Source: Acholeplasmatales bacterium
GTDB lineage: Bacteria; Bacillota_I; Bacilli_A; Acholeplasmatales; Anaeroplasmataceae
Direction of reading: 5' to 3'
Assembly: GCA_900770055.1 (NCBI GenBank)
Contig: CAAGJD010000063.1
Span: forward strand, 1 to 8,599
Length of the DNA: 8,599 nt
Shown here piece after piece: positions 1 to 6,259 of this stretch; positions within the stretch are counted from its first letter, which is position 1; every line of letters begins with the position of its first letter. The translations under genes and the position numbers were made by a program. Under the pieces are notes generated by a model. The model did no database searches, was not told the DNA's origin, and saw only the letters and a program-made list of their open reading frames with translations.

Positions 1-1
1 T

Positions 2-250
2 CACGACCATGAGCATCACCACCATGACCATGATGAAGAATGCTGCTGTGGACACGATCACGACCATGAGCATCACCACCATGACCATGATGAAGAATGC
101 TGCTGTGGACACGATCACGATCATGAGCATCACCACCATGATCACGATGAAGAATGCTGCTGTGGACACGATCACGATCATGAGCATCACCACCACGACC
201 ATGATGAAGAATGCTGCTGTGGACATAACCACGACCATGAGCATCATCAT
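2..250 (+). repeat. In-frame 57-bp tandem repeat encoding a metal-ligand array
   Basis: Four complete 57-bp units lie at 2-58, 59-115, 116-172 and 173-229, with a partial fifth at 230-250. Units 1 and 2 are identical. Unit 3 differs from unit 1 by three bases, all synonymous. Unit 4 differs by five bases, changing only its last residue, Asp to Asn. In each canonical unit 8 residues are His, 3 Cys, 4 Asp and 3 Glu, so 18 of 19 can bind metal; the remaining one is Gly. Each unit is about half G+C, well above the surrounding sequence. Base 1 fits the last base of a preceding GAT codon, so the array probably continues upstream. The near-identity suggests recent slippage or unequal crossing-over, so copy number may vary between strains. 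Confidence 0.97.
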
Positions 251-520
251 GCAGATGAAGTATTTACATCTGTTGGTATTGAAACAGTTAAGAAGTATGA
301 TATGACTTTAATTGCAGAAATCTTAGATAAAATGGCAAATGGTGATTATGGACAAATAGTTAGAGCTAAAGGAATTATTAGTGATTTAGATAACAATTGG
401 TTTGTTTTCAATTTAACTCCTGAAGAGGTAGAAATACTACCTACAAATCCAATTCATATGGGTAAGATTGTTGTTATAGGCTCACATATATGTGAAGAAA
501 CCATTAAAGGATTGTTTTAA
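2..520 (+). CDS. COG0523/CobW-type G3E GTPase, C-terminal part with His/Cys-rich repeat array (5' end outside window)
   Basis: Likely a metallochaperone GTPase of the COG0523 family. These proteins use GTP hydrolysis to deliver zinc, nickel, cobalt or a related metal to client proteins in the cytoplasm. The open frame enters from the left edge with no start, and 172 residues are visible. Residues 1-83 are four full and one partial copy of a 19-residue unit, HDHEHHHHDHDEECCCGHD, the kind of metal-binding insert found between the GTPase and C-terminal domains of this family. After a short VFTSVGIETVKKYD linker comes a CobW C-terminal domain containing GQIVRAKGII, a tryptophan-bearing strand (NNWFVF) and a GKIVVIG...IKGLF ending, all typical. 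The P-loop, the CxCC metal site and the NKxD motif would lie upstream and cannot be checked. It is followed after 11 bases by a second G3E GTPase, which suggests co-transcription. Family assignment is firm; the metal is not known. Confidence 0.9.
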   Translation, partial: HDHEHHHHDHDEECCCGHDHDHEHHHHDHDEECCCGHDHDHEHHHHDHDEECCCGHDHDHEHHHHDHDEECCCGHNHDHEHHHADEVFTSVGIETVKKYDMTLIAEILDKMANGDYGQIVRAKGIISDLDNNWFVFNLTPEEVEILPTNPIHMGKIVVIGSHICEETIKGLF

Positions 521-531
521 TAGGAGGATAT

Positions 532-1455
532 ATGAAGGAAGTTCCACTATTCTTACTTAATGGATTTTTAGAAAGCGGTAAAACAACAATTATCAAAGAA
601 ATTGTTGAGAATAATGATGTGTATCAAAATGGTACAACTGTTATTATTGCTTGTGAGGAAGGCGAAATTGAATACGATGAGGCTTGGTGCCATAAGTATG
701 GTGTTCATGTTGAATATGTTACAGATCAAGAGGAATTCACACCTGATTTTTTAAGAAATCTAGATAGTGTATATCATCCTGATAGATTTGTTATTGAATA
801 TAATAGCTTCTTTGATTTTGATTCTCAGGATTTCCCTGATTATATGCTAATATATCAACAAATTACGATGATTGATGCTCAAACTTTCAAGGTAATGTTT
901 AATAATATGAAGAAGATTTTCTCTTCAATGGTTCAATATTCATCACTTATAATTTTTAATAGATGTGATGGAATAACAGAGCTTTCACAGTTTAGAAGAC
1001 AAATTAGAGCTCTAAATCAACAGGCTCAAATTGCTTTTGAGGATAGCTCTGGTAGATTATCTACGATGCTTGATGAGGATTTACCATATGATTTATCTAA
1101 GGATGTTATTGCCTTTGAGGAGGATGTATATCCTGTATGGTATGTTGAGGTTTTTGATAATTATGAGAAATATTTCAACAAGCTATTTAAATTTAAGGTA
1201 TTCGTTAGAGACGTAACAAAAGAGACAATTGTTATTGGAAGAAACGTTATGACCTGTTGTGAAGATGACATTCAATTTCTTGGCTATGAGGTAATTAATG
1301 AATCAGGGGTAAAGGTTAAAGAAGGCGATTGTATCTATTTAGAGTGTACAGTTCATCATGAATATTCTAAGCTTGCTGGTGAAGAGGTAGTTATTCTTCA
1401 TGCTAAAAATATAACTAAGCTTAAAAAAGAAAAAGAGAAAGTGTTATCAATGTAA
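532..1455 (+). CDS. G3E-family GTPase with a TIGR03943/DUF1980-like C-terminal domain
   Basis: A 307-residue P-loop GTPase related to CobW/COG0523, probably involved in metal handling. The N-terminal strand FLLNG leads into the Walker A motif GFLESGKT (residues 11-18), where most family members have GFLGSGKT. The guanine-recognition motif appears as NRCD (143-146). The CxCC metal motif usual after the first strand pair is absent; an acidic CEEGEIEYDE segment (41-50) lies in that region. Residues from about 200 on do not look like the standard CobW C-terminal domain. They contain IGRNVMTCCEDDIQFLGYEV (235-254) and a VKEGDCIYLECTV strand, resembling the end of YcgQ/TIGR03943 (DUF1980) proteins, which have a vicinal Cys pair at this point. 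A near-consensus AGGAGG at 522-527 supports the ATG. It is the second gene of a pair with the His-rich GTPase and the last before a terminator. GTPase class is sure; the C-terminal domain match is from memory of the family. Confidence 0.88.
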   Translation: MKEVPLFLLNGFLESGKTTIIKEIVENNDVYQNGTTVIIACEEGEIEYDEAWCHKYGVHVEYVTDQEEFTPDFLRNLDSVYHPDRFVIEYNSFFDFDSQDFPDYMLIYQQITMIDAQTFKVMFNNMKKIFSSMVQYSSLIIFNRCDGITELSQFRRQIRALNQQAQIAFEDSSGRLSTMLDEDLPYDLSKDVIAFEEDVYPVWYVEVFDNYEKYFNKLFKFKVFVRDVTKETIVIGRNVMTCCEDDIQFLGYEVINESGVKVKEGDCIYLECTVHHEYSKLAGEEVVILHAKNITKLKKEKEKVLSM

Positions 1456-1460
1456 TTTCT

Positions 1461-1498
1461 AGACTTCAAATTAACGTTTGAAGTCTTTATTATTTTTA
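1461..1498 (+). terminator. Rho-independent terminator after the GTPase pair
   Basis: A perfect 10-bp stem (AGACTTCAAA at 1461-1470 pairing with TTTGAAGTCT at 1477-1486) encloses a six-base loop, TTAACG. It is followed by a T-rich tail, TTATTATTTTT. It starts five bases after the GTPase stop codon and separates the metal-handling pair from the t6A operon. Confidence 0.88.
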
Positions 1499-1499
1499 A

Positions 1500-1519
1500 A
1501 TAATATTATATAATATTAT
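1500..1519 (+). promoter_or_regulatory. Candidate tsaE operon promoter within a 20-bp AT-only palindrome
   Basis: Two adjacent copies of ATAATATTAT, each its own reverse complement, make a perfect 20-base palindrome. Its centre contains TATAAT at 1509-1514, a consensus -10 box 28 bases before the tsaE start. The -35 at 17-base spacing would be TTTATT (1486-1491), a weak match that overlaps the terminator tail. The -10 is credible by position. Whether the palindrome acts as an operator or simply reflects AT-rich composition cannot be decided from the sequence. Confidence 0.4.
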
Positions 1520-1527
1520 CCGAATGT

Positions 1528-1532
1528 AAAGG
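1528..1532 (+). promoter_or_regulatory. Ribosome binding site fixing the GTG start of tsaE
   Basis: AAAGG ends 10 bases before the GTG at 1543. There is no in-frame ATG nearby, and the TTG at 1541 is followed directly by TGA. The initiating residue leads straight into the IKLIANNANETI strand expected at the TsaE N-terminus, so GTG is the best start. Confidence 0.6.
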
Positions 1533-1542
1533 TTGTGATATT

Positions 1543-1983
1543 GTGATAAAGCTTATAGCTAATAATGCTAATGAAACAATAGAAATAGGAAAAAAAATAG
1601 GTAAAAATCTTGAGGCTGGCGATGTTGTATTACTAACTGGTGATTTATCTGCTGGTAAAACTACAATAACTAAGGGTATTGGTGCGGCTTTAGGTGTTAC
1701 AAAAATTATTAATTCTCCAACATTTACAATTGTTAAGGTGTATAAGGGAAATAAATTCCCATTATATCATTTAGATTTATATAGACTAGATGGTCTTAAT
1801 GAAGATTTTGATTTGGAGGAATATATTGAATCTGATGGTGTGTGTGTTATAGAATGGCCATATCAGGTTAGCGAAATATTACCAAAGGATTATTTATTAA
1901 TTACTATTAATAGCAAGTCTTTTGAACAAAGAGAAATTATTATTGAGGGCATTGGCAGATATAAGGATAAGGAGGTAGTGTAA
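1543..1983 (+). CDS. tsaE: tRNA t6A biosynthesis ATPase TsaE
   Basis: TsaE is the small P-loop ATPase that drives turnover of the TsaB-TsaD complex, which adds the threonylcarbamoyl group to A37 of ANN-decoding tRNAs in the cytoplasm. The 146 residues match the usual family length. Visible motifs are Walker A GDLSAGKT (33-40), the SPTF switch segment (58-61), the family signature YHLDLYRLD (75-83) and IEWP (103-106). Translation starts at GTG. The stop codon shares one base with the tsaB start (TAATG), so the two are probably translationally coupled. It is the first gene of a five-gene operon. TsaC/Sua5, which makes the threonylcarbamoyl-AMP substrate, is not in the window. Confidence 0.96.
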   Translation: MIKLIANNANETIEIGKKIGKNLEAGDVVLLTGDLSAGKTTITKGIGAALGVTKIINSPTFTIVKVYKGNKFPLYHLDLYRLDGLNEDFDLEEYIESDGVCVIEWPYQVSEILPKDYLLITINSKSFEQREIIIEGIGRYKDKEVV

Positions 1984-2558
1984 TGTATTCATTAATTTTA
2001 GATTCATCTACAAAAATATTATACGTTTGCCTTATTAAGGATAATTCTATTTTATTTGAAGAATATATTTCTGGAAGAAATGATCATGCTAAAAACATTG
2101 TAAAAAAGGTTGATGAAGCCTTAAAAAGTGCTAGTATTTCAGCAAGCGATTTAGATGAAGTGGTTTGTGGTATTGGGCCAGGCTCTTATACAGGTGTTAG
2201 AATGGCTGTTACTGTATGTAAAATGCTTGCTGTATTTATGAATAAGCCTTTATATACAATATCAACATTAAGGCTTATGGCATCAGGCTATAAAGGCAAG
2301 GTACTATCTATGATAGACGCTAGAAGAGGTAATGCTTTTTCAATGATTATTGATAATGATAAAAATGAAACTATATTAGATGAAGGAATGTATGAAATTA
2401 ATACTTTAGATAAAGATTTTGTTGATTTTATAGTAAAAGAAGATGATTATAAGGTAGATCCATTTTATTGTCTTAATAACAAGAATTTATGTGAAGAGCC
2501 TCATCTATTAGTGCCTAATTATTTAAGAGATACTGAAGCGGAGCGTAATTTGAAATGA
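1983..2558 (+). CDS. tsaB: tRNA t6A biosynthesis protein TsaB
   Basis: TsaB is the ASKHA-fold, catalytically inactive partner that dimerises with TsaD and is needed for t6A formation. Recognisable parts are the N-terminal strand SLILDSST (3-10), the strongly conserved GIGPGSYTGVR (63-73), the DARRGNAFS segment (112-120) and a PNYLRDTEAE ending (178-187) typical of the family C-terminus. At 191 residues it is shorter than the roughly 230 of the B. subtilis and E. coli proteins. Since both ends are intact, the difference must lie in the second lobe, about residues 125-175. It overlaps tsaE by one base and rimI by four (ATGA), indicating translational coupling on both sides. Confidence 0.95.
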   Translation: MYSLILDSSTKILYVCLIKDNSILFEEYISGRNDHAKNIVKKVDEALKSASISASDLDEVVCGIGPGSYTGVRMAVTVCKMLAVFMNKPLYTISTLRLMASGYKGKVLSMIDARRGNAFSMIIDNDKNETILDEGMYEINTLDKDFVDFIVKEDDYKVDPFYCLNNKNLCEEPHLLVPNYLRDTEAERNLK

Positions 2559-2983
2559 TTAGATTTTGTAAAGAAGCTGACATAAACAAAATCGTTTCTT
2601 TAGAATTAAATCTACTTAATTCAACACTAGGCTATGAAACATTAAAAGATTATTTAAAAAATCCTCTTATTAATGTTTTAGTTGATGAAATTGATAATGA
2701 TGTTATAGGCTATATCTCTTATTCCTTTGATGGAGAAATATTAGAGATTTATAATTTTTGTGTTAAAGAAGAATATCAACGATGTGGTATAGGAACAAAG
2801 CTTATAAATTATGCATTTGATTTATGTATAAATAAAGGACTAAAAAGCTCTATTTTAGAGGTAAGAGAATCTAATATTAAGGCTATAGCCTTTTATTTTA
2901 AATTAGGATATAAACAAATAGCTTTAAGAAAAAATTATTATTCTAATAATGAGGATGCCCTTATTTTACAAAAACTATTTTAA
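2555..2983 (+). CDS. rimI: GNAT N-acetyltransferase, RimI type
   Basis: A 142-residue GCN5-related acetyltransferase. RimI transfers acetyl from acetyl-CoA to the N-terminal alpha-amine of ribosomal protein S18, and possibly of other proteins. Visible elements are the acetyl-CoA pyrophosphate loop QRCGIG (75-80), the LEVRESNIKAIAFYFKLGY stretch (101-119) that in RimI carries the catalytic Glu and Tyr region, and the YYSNNEDALILQK C-terminal strand (128-140) characteristic of RimI. The ATGA overlap with tsaB is the classic arrangement in Bacillota and supports RimI over a generic GNAT enzyme. The physiological substrate in Gram-positives is less certain than in E. coli. Confidence 0.88.
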   Translation: MIRFCKEADINKIVSLELNLLNSTLGYETLKDYLKNPLINVLVDEIDNDVIGYISYSFDGEILEIYNFCVKEEYQRCGIGTKLINYAFDLCINKGLKSSILEVRESNIKAIAFYFKLGYKQIALRKNYYSNNEDALILQKLF

Positions 2984-2997
2984 TTATTGGTGGAAAT

Positions 2998-3474
2998 ATG
3001 GAAAAAACAAACGCTATGCGTATTTTAGATCAAAAGAAAATTAAATATGAGGTTTTAGAATATCCTCATGAGGATGGTGTATGTGTAGATGCTATTACGG
3101 TTTCTATGCTATTAAATCAAAATCCTAATCAGGTTTTTAAAACATTAGTTACTAAAGGCAATGATAACAAATATTATGTTTGTGTTATACCTAGTGTAGC
3201 TGAGCTTGATTTAAAAAAAGCAGCCAAAGCCTTTAGAGTAAAATCACTTGATATGATTCATGTTAAGGATTTACTCTCTATTACAGGCTATATTAGAGGT
3301 GGATGTAGTCCTATTGGTATGAAAAAACAATTTCAAACCATTATAGATATTACTGCTTTAAATTATGATCAAATTATGTTTTCTGGTGGTAAAATAGGTA
3401 TTCAAATAGTTATGAATCCTAATGATATTACAAAGGTTATTAATGCTACATTTAGTGACCTTAGAAGGGAGTAA
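2998..3474 (+). CDS. ybaK: Cys-tRNA(Pro)/Cys-tRNA(Cys) deacylase, YbaK/EbsC family
   Basis: YbaK is a free-standing trans-editing enzyme that hydrolyses cysteine wrongly attached to tRNA(Pro) by prolyl-tRNA synthetase. The whole 158-residue length matches the family. It opens with KTNAMRILD (3-11). VFKTLV (46-51) contains the conserved lysine essential in the Haemophilus enzyme. GYIRGGCSPIGMKK (97-110) and SGGKIGIQIVMNP (129-141) are both hallmark motifs. GGTGGA at 2989-2994 precedes the ATG. It sits 14 bases after rimI and 2 bases before tsaD, inside a t6A operon, so it is presumably co-transcribed with other tRNA-fidelity genes. The function is well supported by motifs. Confidence 0.94.
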   Translation: MEKTNAMRILDQKKIKYEVLEYPHEDGVCVDAITVSMLLNQNPNQVFKTLVTKGNDNKYYVCVIPSVAELDLKKAAKAFRVKSLDMIHVKDLLSITGYIRGGCSPIGMKKQFQTIIDITALNYDQIMFSGGKIGIQIVMNPNDITKVINATFSDLRRE

Positions 3475-3476
3475 AT

Positions 3477-4478
3477 ATGCTAGTATTAGGTATAGAAAGT
3501 AGCTGTGATGAAACTAGTGTTGCCATTGTAAGAGATGGTAAAGAGGTTTTAGCTAATGTTATTAATTCACAAATAAAAATACATGAAAAGTTTGGTGGAG
3601 TTGTGCCTGAGGTGGCATCACGTCATCATGTTTATCAGATCACTATGGTTTTTGAGGAAGCCTTTAAGGTTGCAAAAGTTACTCCAAATGATATAGATTT
3701 AGTTGCAGTAACAGAAGGACCTGGATTAATTGGTTCTTTACTTGTAGGTGTAAATGCGGCAAAGGTGTTTTCGATGATGTATAATAAGCCACTTATTGGT
3801 GTACACCATTTAGCTGGACATATTTATGCTAATTCTATTGAACATAATATGGAATTTCCTTGCATAGCCTTATTAGTTTCTGGAGGGAATACTGAATTAA
3901 TATATATGAAGGAGCATTTCTCTTTTGAAATTGTTGGACAAACTTTAGATGACGCAGTAGGTGAGGCATATGATAAGGTTGCAAGAGTTGTAGGCTTACC
4001 TTATCCTGGTGGTCCTCATGTTGATAGACTTGCACATTTAGGCCATGATACATATCATTTGCCTCGAGTTTATTTAGATGATGGTAGCTATAATTTCTCA
4101 TTTTCAGGTTTAAAAAGTGCGGTAATTAACTTACATCATAATGCTATGCAAAGAAATGAGGAAATTAATGTTAATGATTTATGTGCTTCATTTCAGGATA
4201 GTGTCACTGAGGTTTTAGTTAGAAAAACCTTAAGGCTTGCGAAAGAAAAGAATGTAAAAAACATTATTGTTGCAGGTGGAGTTTCTGCTAACAAGGGACT
4301 AAAGGAAAGATTTATGAGTGAAGGAGAAGGCTTTAATATTTGTATTCCTTCAATTAAGTATTGTACTGATAATGCGGCAATGATTGCTTGTGCTGGTTTT
4401 TATCAATATCAAAAGAATCCTACATTATCAGATTTATCTTTAAATGCTGATGCATCACTAGAACTAGAAAGTATTTGA
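3477..4478 (+). CDS. tsaD: tRNA N6-adenosine threonylcarbamoyltransferase TsaD
   Basis: TsaD is the metal-dependent catalytic subunit that transfers the threonylcarbamoyl group from threonylcarbamoyl-AMP to A37 of tRNA, working with TsaB and TsaE. All 333 residues follow the family. They include the GIESSCDET start (5-13), GPGLIGSLLVG (81-91), the metal-binding HLAGH (His111 and His115), SGGNTEL (135-141), the PYPGGPHVD loop (175-183), FSFSGLKSA (207-215), AGGVSAN (276-282) and CTDNAAM with the third metal ligand Asp298. The start is supported by AAGGGAG at 3465-3471, which overlaps the end of ybaK; the two genes are separated by two bases. It is the last gene of the operon and ends in TGA. 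Confidence 0.98.
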   Translation: MLVLGIESSCDETSVAIVRDGKEVLANVINSQIKIHEKFGGVVPEVASRHHVYQITMVFEEAFKVAKVTPNDIDLVAVTEGPGLIGSLLVGVNAAKVFSMMYNKPLIGVHHLAGHIYANSIEHNMEFPCIALLVSGGNTELIYMKEHFSFEIVGQTLDDAVGEAYDKVARVVGLPYPGGPHVDRLAHLGHDTYHLPRVYLDDGSYNFSFSGLKSAVINLHHNAMQRNEEINVNDLCASFQDSVTEVLVRKTLRLAKEKNVKNIIVAGGVSANKGLKERFMSEGEGFNICIPSIKYCTDNAAMIACAGFYQYQKNPTLSDLSLNADASLELESI

Positions 4479-4479
4479 T

Positions 4480-4514
4480 AAAAAAGACTTTTTATATAGA
4501 GTTTTTATTTATTT
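4480..4514 (+). terminator. Possible weak terminator after tsaD
   Basis: A-rich sequence at 4480-4485 can pair with GTTTTTA at 4501-4507 through an imperfect stem (GA bulge, short AT loop). It is followed by ATTTATTTTG. The helix is almost entirely A-T and much weaker than the one at 1461, so termination here is uncertain. Confidence 0.25.
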
Positions 4515-4519
4515 TGTTA

Positions 4520-4525
4520 TATAAT
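4520..4525 (+). promoter_or_regulatory. Candidate -10 box for glnS
   Basis: A consensus TATAAT lies 30 bases before the glnS ATG, with AAAAGGA at 4541-4547 as the ribosome binding site. The hexamer 17 bases upstream (TAGAGT, 4497-4502) matches the -35 consensus at only three of six positions. The 77-base gap leaves no room for a T-box leader. Confidence 0.35.
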
Positions 4526-4555
4526 TAGAATGATTTTATTAAAAGGAATGATATT

Positions 4556-6202
4556 ATGGCAGAAATTAATAATTTTATTAAAACTATAATGACTCAGGAC
4601 CTAGAAAGTGGCAAGGTTGACGCTATTGCTACAAGATTTCCACCTGAGCCTAATGCATATTTACATATTGGTCATGCAAGAGCGATAATCACAAATTTTG
4701 AGCTTGCTAAGGCCTTTAATGGTACAACTAATTTAAGATTTGATGATACAAATCCTGCTAAAGAGGACCAAGAATTCGTTGAGGGTATTATTGAGGATTT
4801 AGAGTGGCTTGGATATAAACCTACAAATGTATTTTATGGTTCTGATTATTTTGAAAAAACTTATGAAAAAGCAATCCTATTAATCAAAAAGGGTCTTGCC
4901 TATGTTGATGATTTGTCTCAAGAAGAAATGAGTAAATATCGTGGTACATTAGTAGAACCTGGTATAAATTCTCCATATCGAGATAGAACAATTGAAGAAA
5001 ACCTAGATTTATTTGAAAGAATGAGAAATGGTGAATTTAAAGAGGGTGAAAAGACCTTAAGAGCTAAGATTGATATGGCACACCCTAATATTAATATGCG
5101 TGACCCTGCAATGTATCGTATATTACATATTAAGCATCACCGTCAAGGAAATAAGTGGTGTATTTATCCAATGTATGATTTTGCTCATCCACTTCAGGAC
5201 TCATTTGAAGGTATTACTCATTCACTTTGTTCACTTGAATATGATAACCATCGTATTTTATATGATTGGTTTATTGAAAATTGTGAGATGGAGCATGTAC
5301 CACATCAATATGAATTTGGTAGATTAAATATTACAAATACTATTATGTCTAAAAGATATTTAAGAGCCTTAGTTGATTCTAAAAAGGTATCAGGCTATGA
5401 TGATCCAAGAATGCCAACATTATGTGGTTTAAGGAGAAGAGGCTTCACTCCTGATTCTATTAGAAATTTTATTCTATCAACAGGCCTATCAAGAGTAAAT
5501 TCTACAGTTGAGGCTGATCAGTTAGATGAAGAATTAAGAAATGATTTAAAGCTTAAGACACTAAGACCTAATGCGGTTATTAATCCAGTTAAGGTAATTA
5601 TTGATAATTATCCTGAGGGTCAGATTGAATATTTAGATATTCCAAATAATCAAGAGGTACCTGAAATGGGCTTTAGAAAAATTGCATTTTCTCGTGAGGT
5701 ATATATCGAAAGAGAAGATTTCATTGAAGAAAAACCTAATAAGAAATGGAAAAGACTTGCTTTAAATGTTGAAGTAAGATTAATGCATGCCTACTTCATA
5801 ACTGCAACATCAGTTGAAAAGGATGAGGCTGGTAATATTACATTAATTCATGCAACCTATGACCCAGAAACAAGAAGCGGTAGTGGCTTTGATGGTAGAA
5901 AGCCTAATGGTAATATCCATTTTGTTGAGGCTACAAAAGCCATACCTTCTGAATTTAGATTATTTGAACCATTAATGCTAGATATTACAGAAGATAATAA
6001 GGATTTAGATTTTATGGAAAGATTAAATCCTAATTCTTTACAGGTATTTAATGGTTTTGTAGAAGAATCACTTAAGGATACTAAGCCTTTAGATCATTAT
6101 CAGTTTATTAGAAATGGCTATTATGTTACTGATAAGGATTCTAATAGTGAAAAGCTTGTGTTTAATAGAACATGTGGCTTAAAATCATCATTTAAATTAT
6201 AG
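4556..6202 (+). CDS. glnS: Glutaminyl-tRNA synthetase
   Basis: GlnRS is a class Ib synthetase that charges tRNA(Gln) directly with glutamine in the cytoplasm. The 548 residues are close to the usual length. The N-terminal catalytic domain shows TRFPPEPNAYLHIGHA with the HIGH signature (37-40), RFDDTNPAKEDQEFV (61-75), a YDFAHPLQDSFEGITHSLCS strand region (207-226) and the KMSKS-type loop IMSKR (263-267). It is followed by YDDPRMPTLCGLRRRGFTP (281-299), which is characteristic of GlnRS, not of bacterial GluRS. The C-terminal half, about 340-548, is the two-barrel anticodon-binding domain (for example EVRLMHAYFI and RTCGLKSSF). This enzyme is missing from many Bacillota, which use GluRS plus GatCAB. 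It follows the t6A operon and precedes an ABC-F gene. Confidence 0.96.
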   Translation: MAEINNFIKTIMTQDLESGKVDAIATRFPPEPNAYLHIGHARAIITNFELAKAFNGTTNLRFDDTNPAKEDQEFVEGIIEDLEWLGYKPTNVFYGSDYFEKTYEKAILLIKKGLAYVDDLSQEEMSKYRGTLVEPGINSPYRDRTIEENLDLFERMRNGEFKEGEKTLRAKIDMAHPNINMRDPAMYRILHIKHHRQGNKWCIYPMYDFAHPLQDSFEGITHSLCSLEYDNHRILYDWFIENCEMEHVPHQYEFGRLNITNTIMSKRYLRALVDSKKVSGYDDPRMPTLCGLRRRGFTPDSIRNFILSTGLSRVNSTVEADQLDEELRNDLKLKTLRPNAVINPVKVIIDNYPEGQIEYLDIPNNQEVPEMGFRKIAFSREVYIEREDFIEEKPNKKWKRLALNVEVRLMHAYFITATSVEKDEAGNITLIHATYDPETRSGSGFDGRKPNGNIHFVEATKAIPSEFRLFEPLMLDITEDNKDLDFMERLNPNSLQVFNGFVEESLKDTKPLDHYQFIRNGYYVTDKDSNSEKLVFNRTCGLKSSFKL

Positions 6203-6208
6203 AAATAT

Positions 6209-6238
6209 AAAGGACTGTCATTTGACAGCCCTTTGTTG
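6209..6238 (+). terminator. Hairpin between glnS and the ABC-F gene, with poor T-tract
   Basis: AAAGGACTGTCA (6209-6220) pairs with TGACAGCCCTTT (6223-6234) except for one A-C mismatch. This gives a stable stem with a minimal ATTT loop. The tail is only CTTTGTTGCG, so it lacks a proper run of T residues. It may be a leaky terminator or attenuator, or an mRNA-processing or stabilising hairpin. The ABC-F ribosome binding site starts nine bases after the stem. Confidence 0.55.
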
Positions 6239-6259
6239 CGTAAAAGGAGATATTAAAAA

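Noticed and set aside
2..250. CRISPR-like array
   Set aside because: The repeats are directly contiguous with no spacers, and they encode a continuous in-frame protein segment.
9..305. Open frame of 98 codons rich in MSITT and KNAAVDTIT repeats
   Set aside because: It is a frame shadow of the His-rich array. The 57-bp unit is a multiple of three, so any frame without a stop stays open through all copies. The frame starting at base 2 continues into a recognisable CobW C-terminal domain and is the real one.
302..520. Separate 72-residue protein starting at the ATG at 302
   Set aside because: That ATG is an internal methionine of the GTPase frame, which is open from base 2. The sequence before it is continuous with the domain, and the 72 residues alone would be only part of a CobW C-terminal domain.
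1031..1216. Short + strand frames inside larger genes (also at 5070-5327)
   Set aside because: They lie wholly within the second GTPase and glnS in other frames, and show no recognisable domain.
3835..4101. Minus-strand open frame inside tsaD
   Set aside because: It is fully antisense to conserved tsaD coding sequence, resembles no family, and has no supporting context.
4479..4555. T-box riboswitch upstream of the synthetase gene
   Set aside because: The gap is only 77 bases, AT-rich, with no T-box consensus or Stem I structure. It is far too short for a T-box leader.
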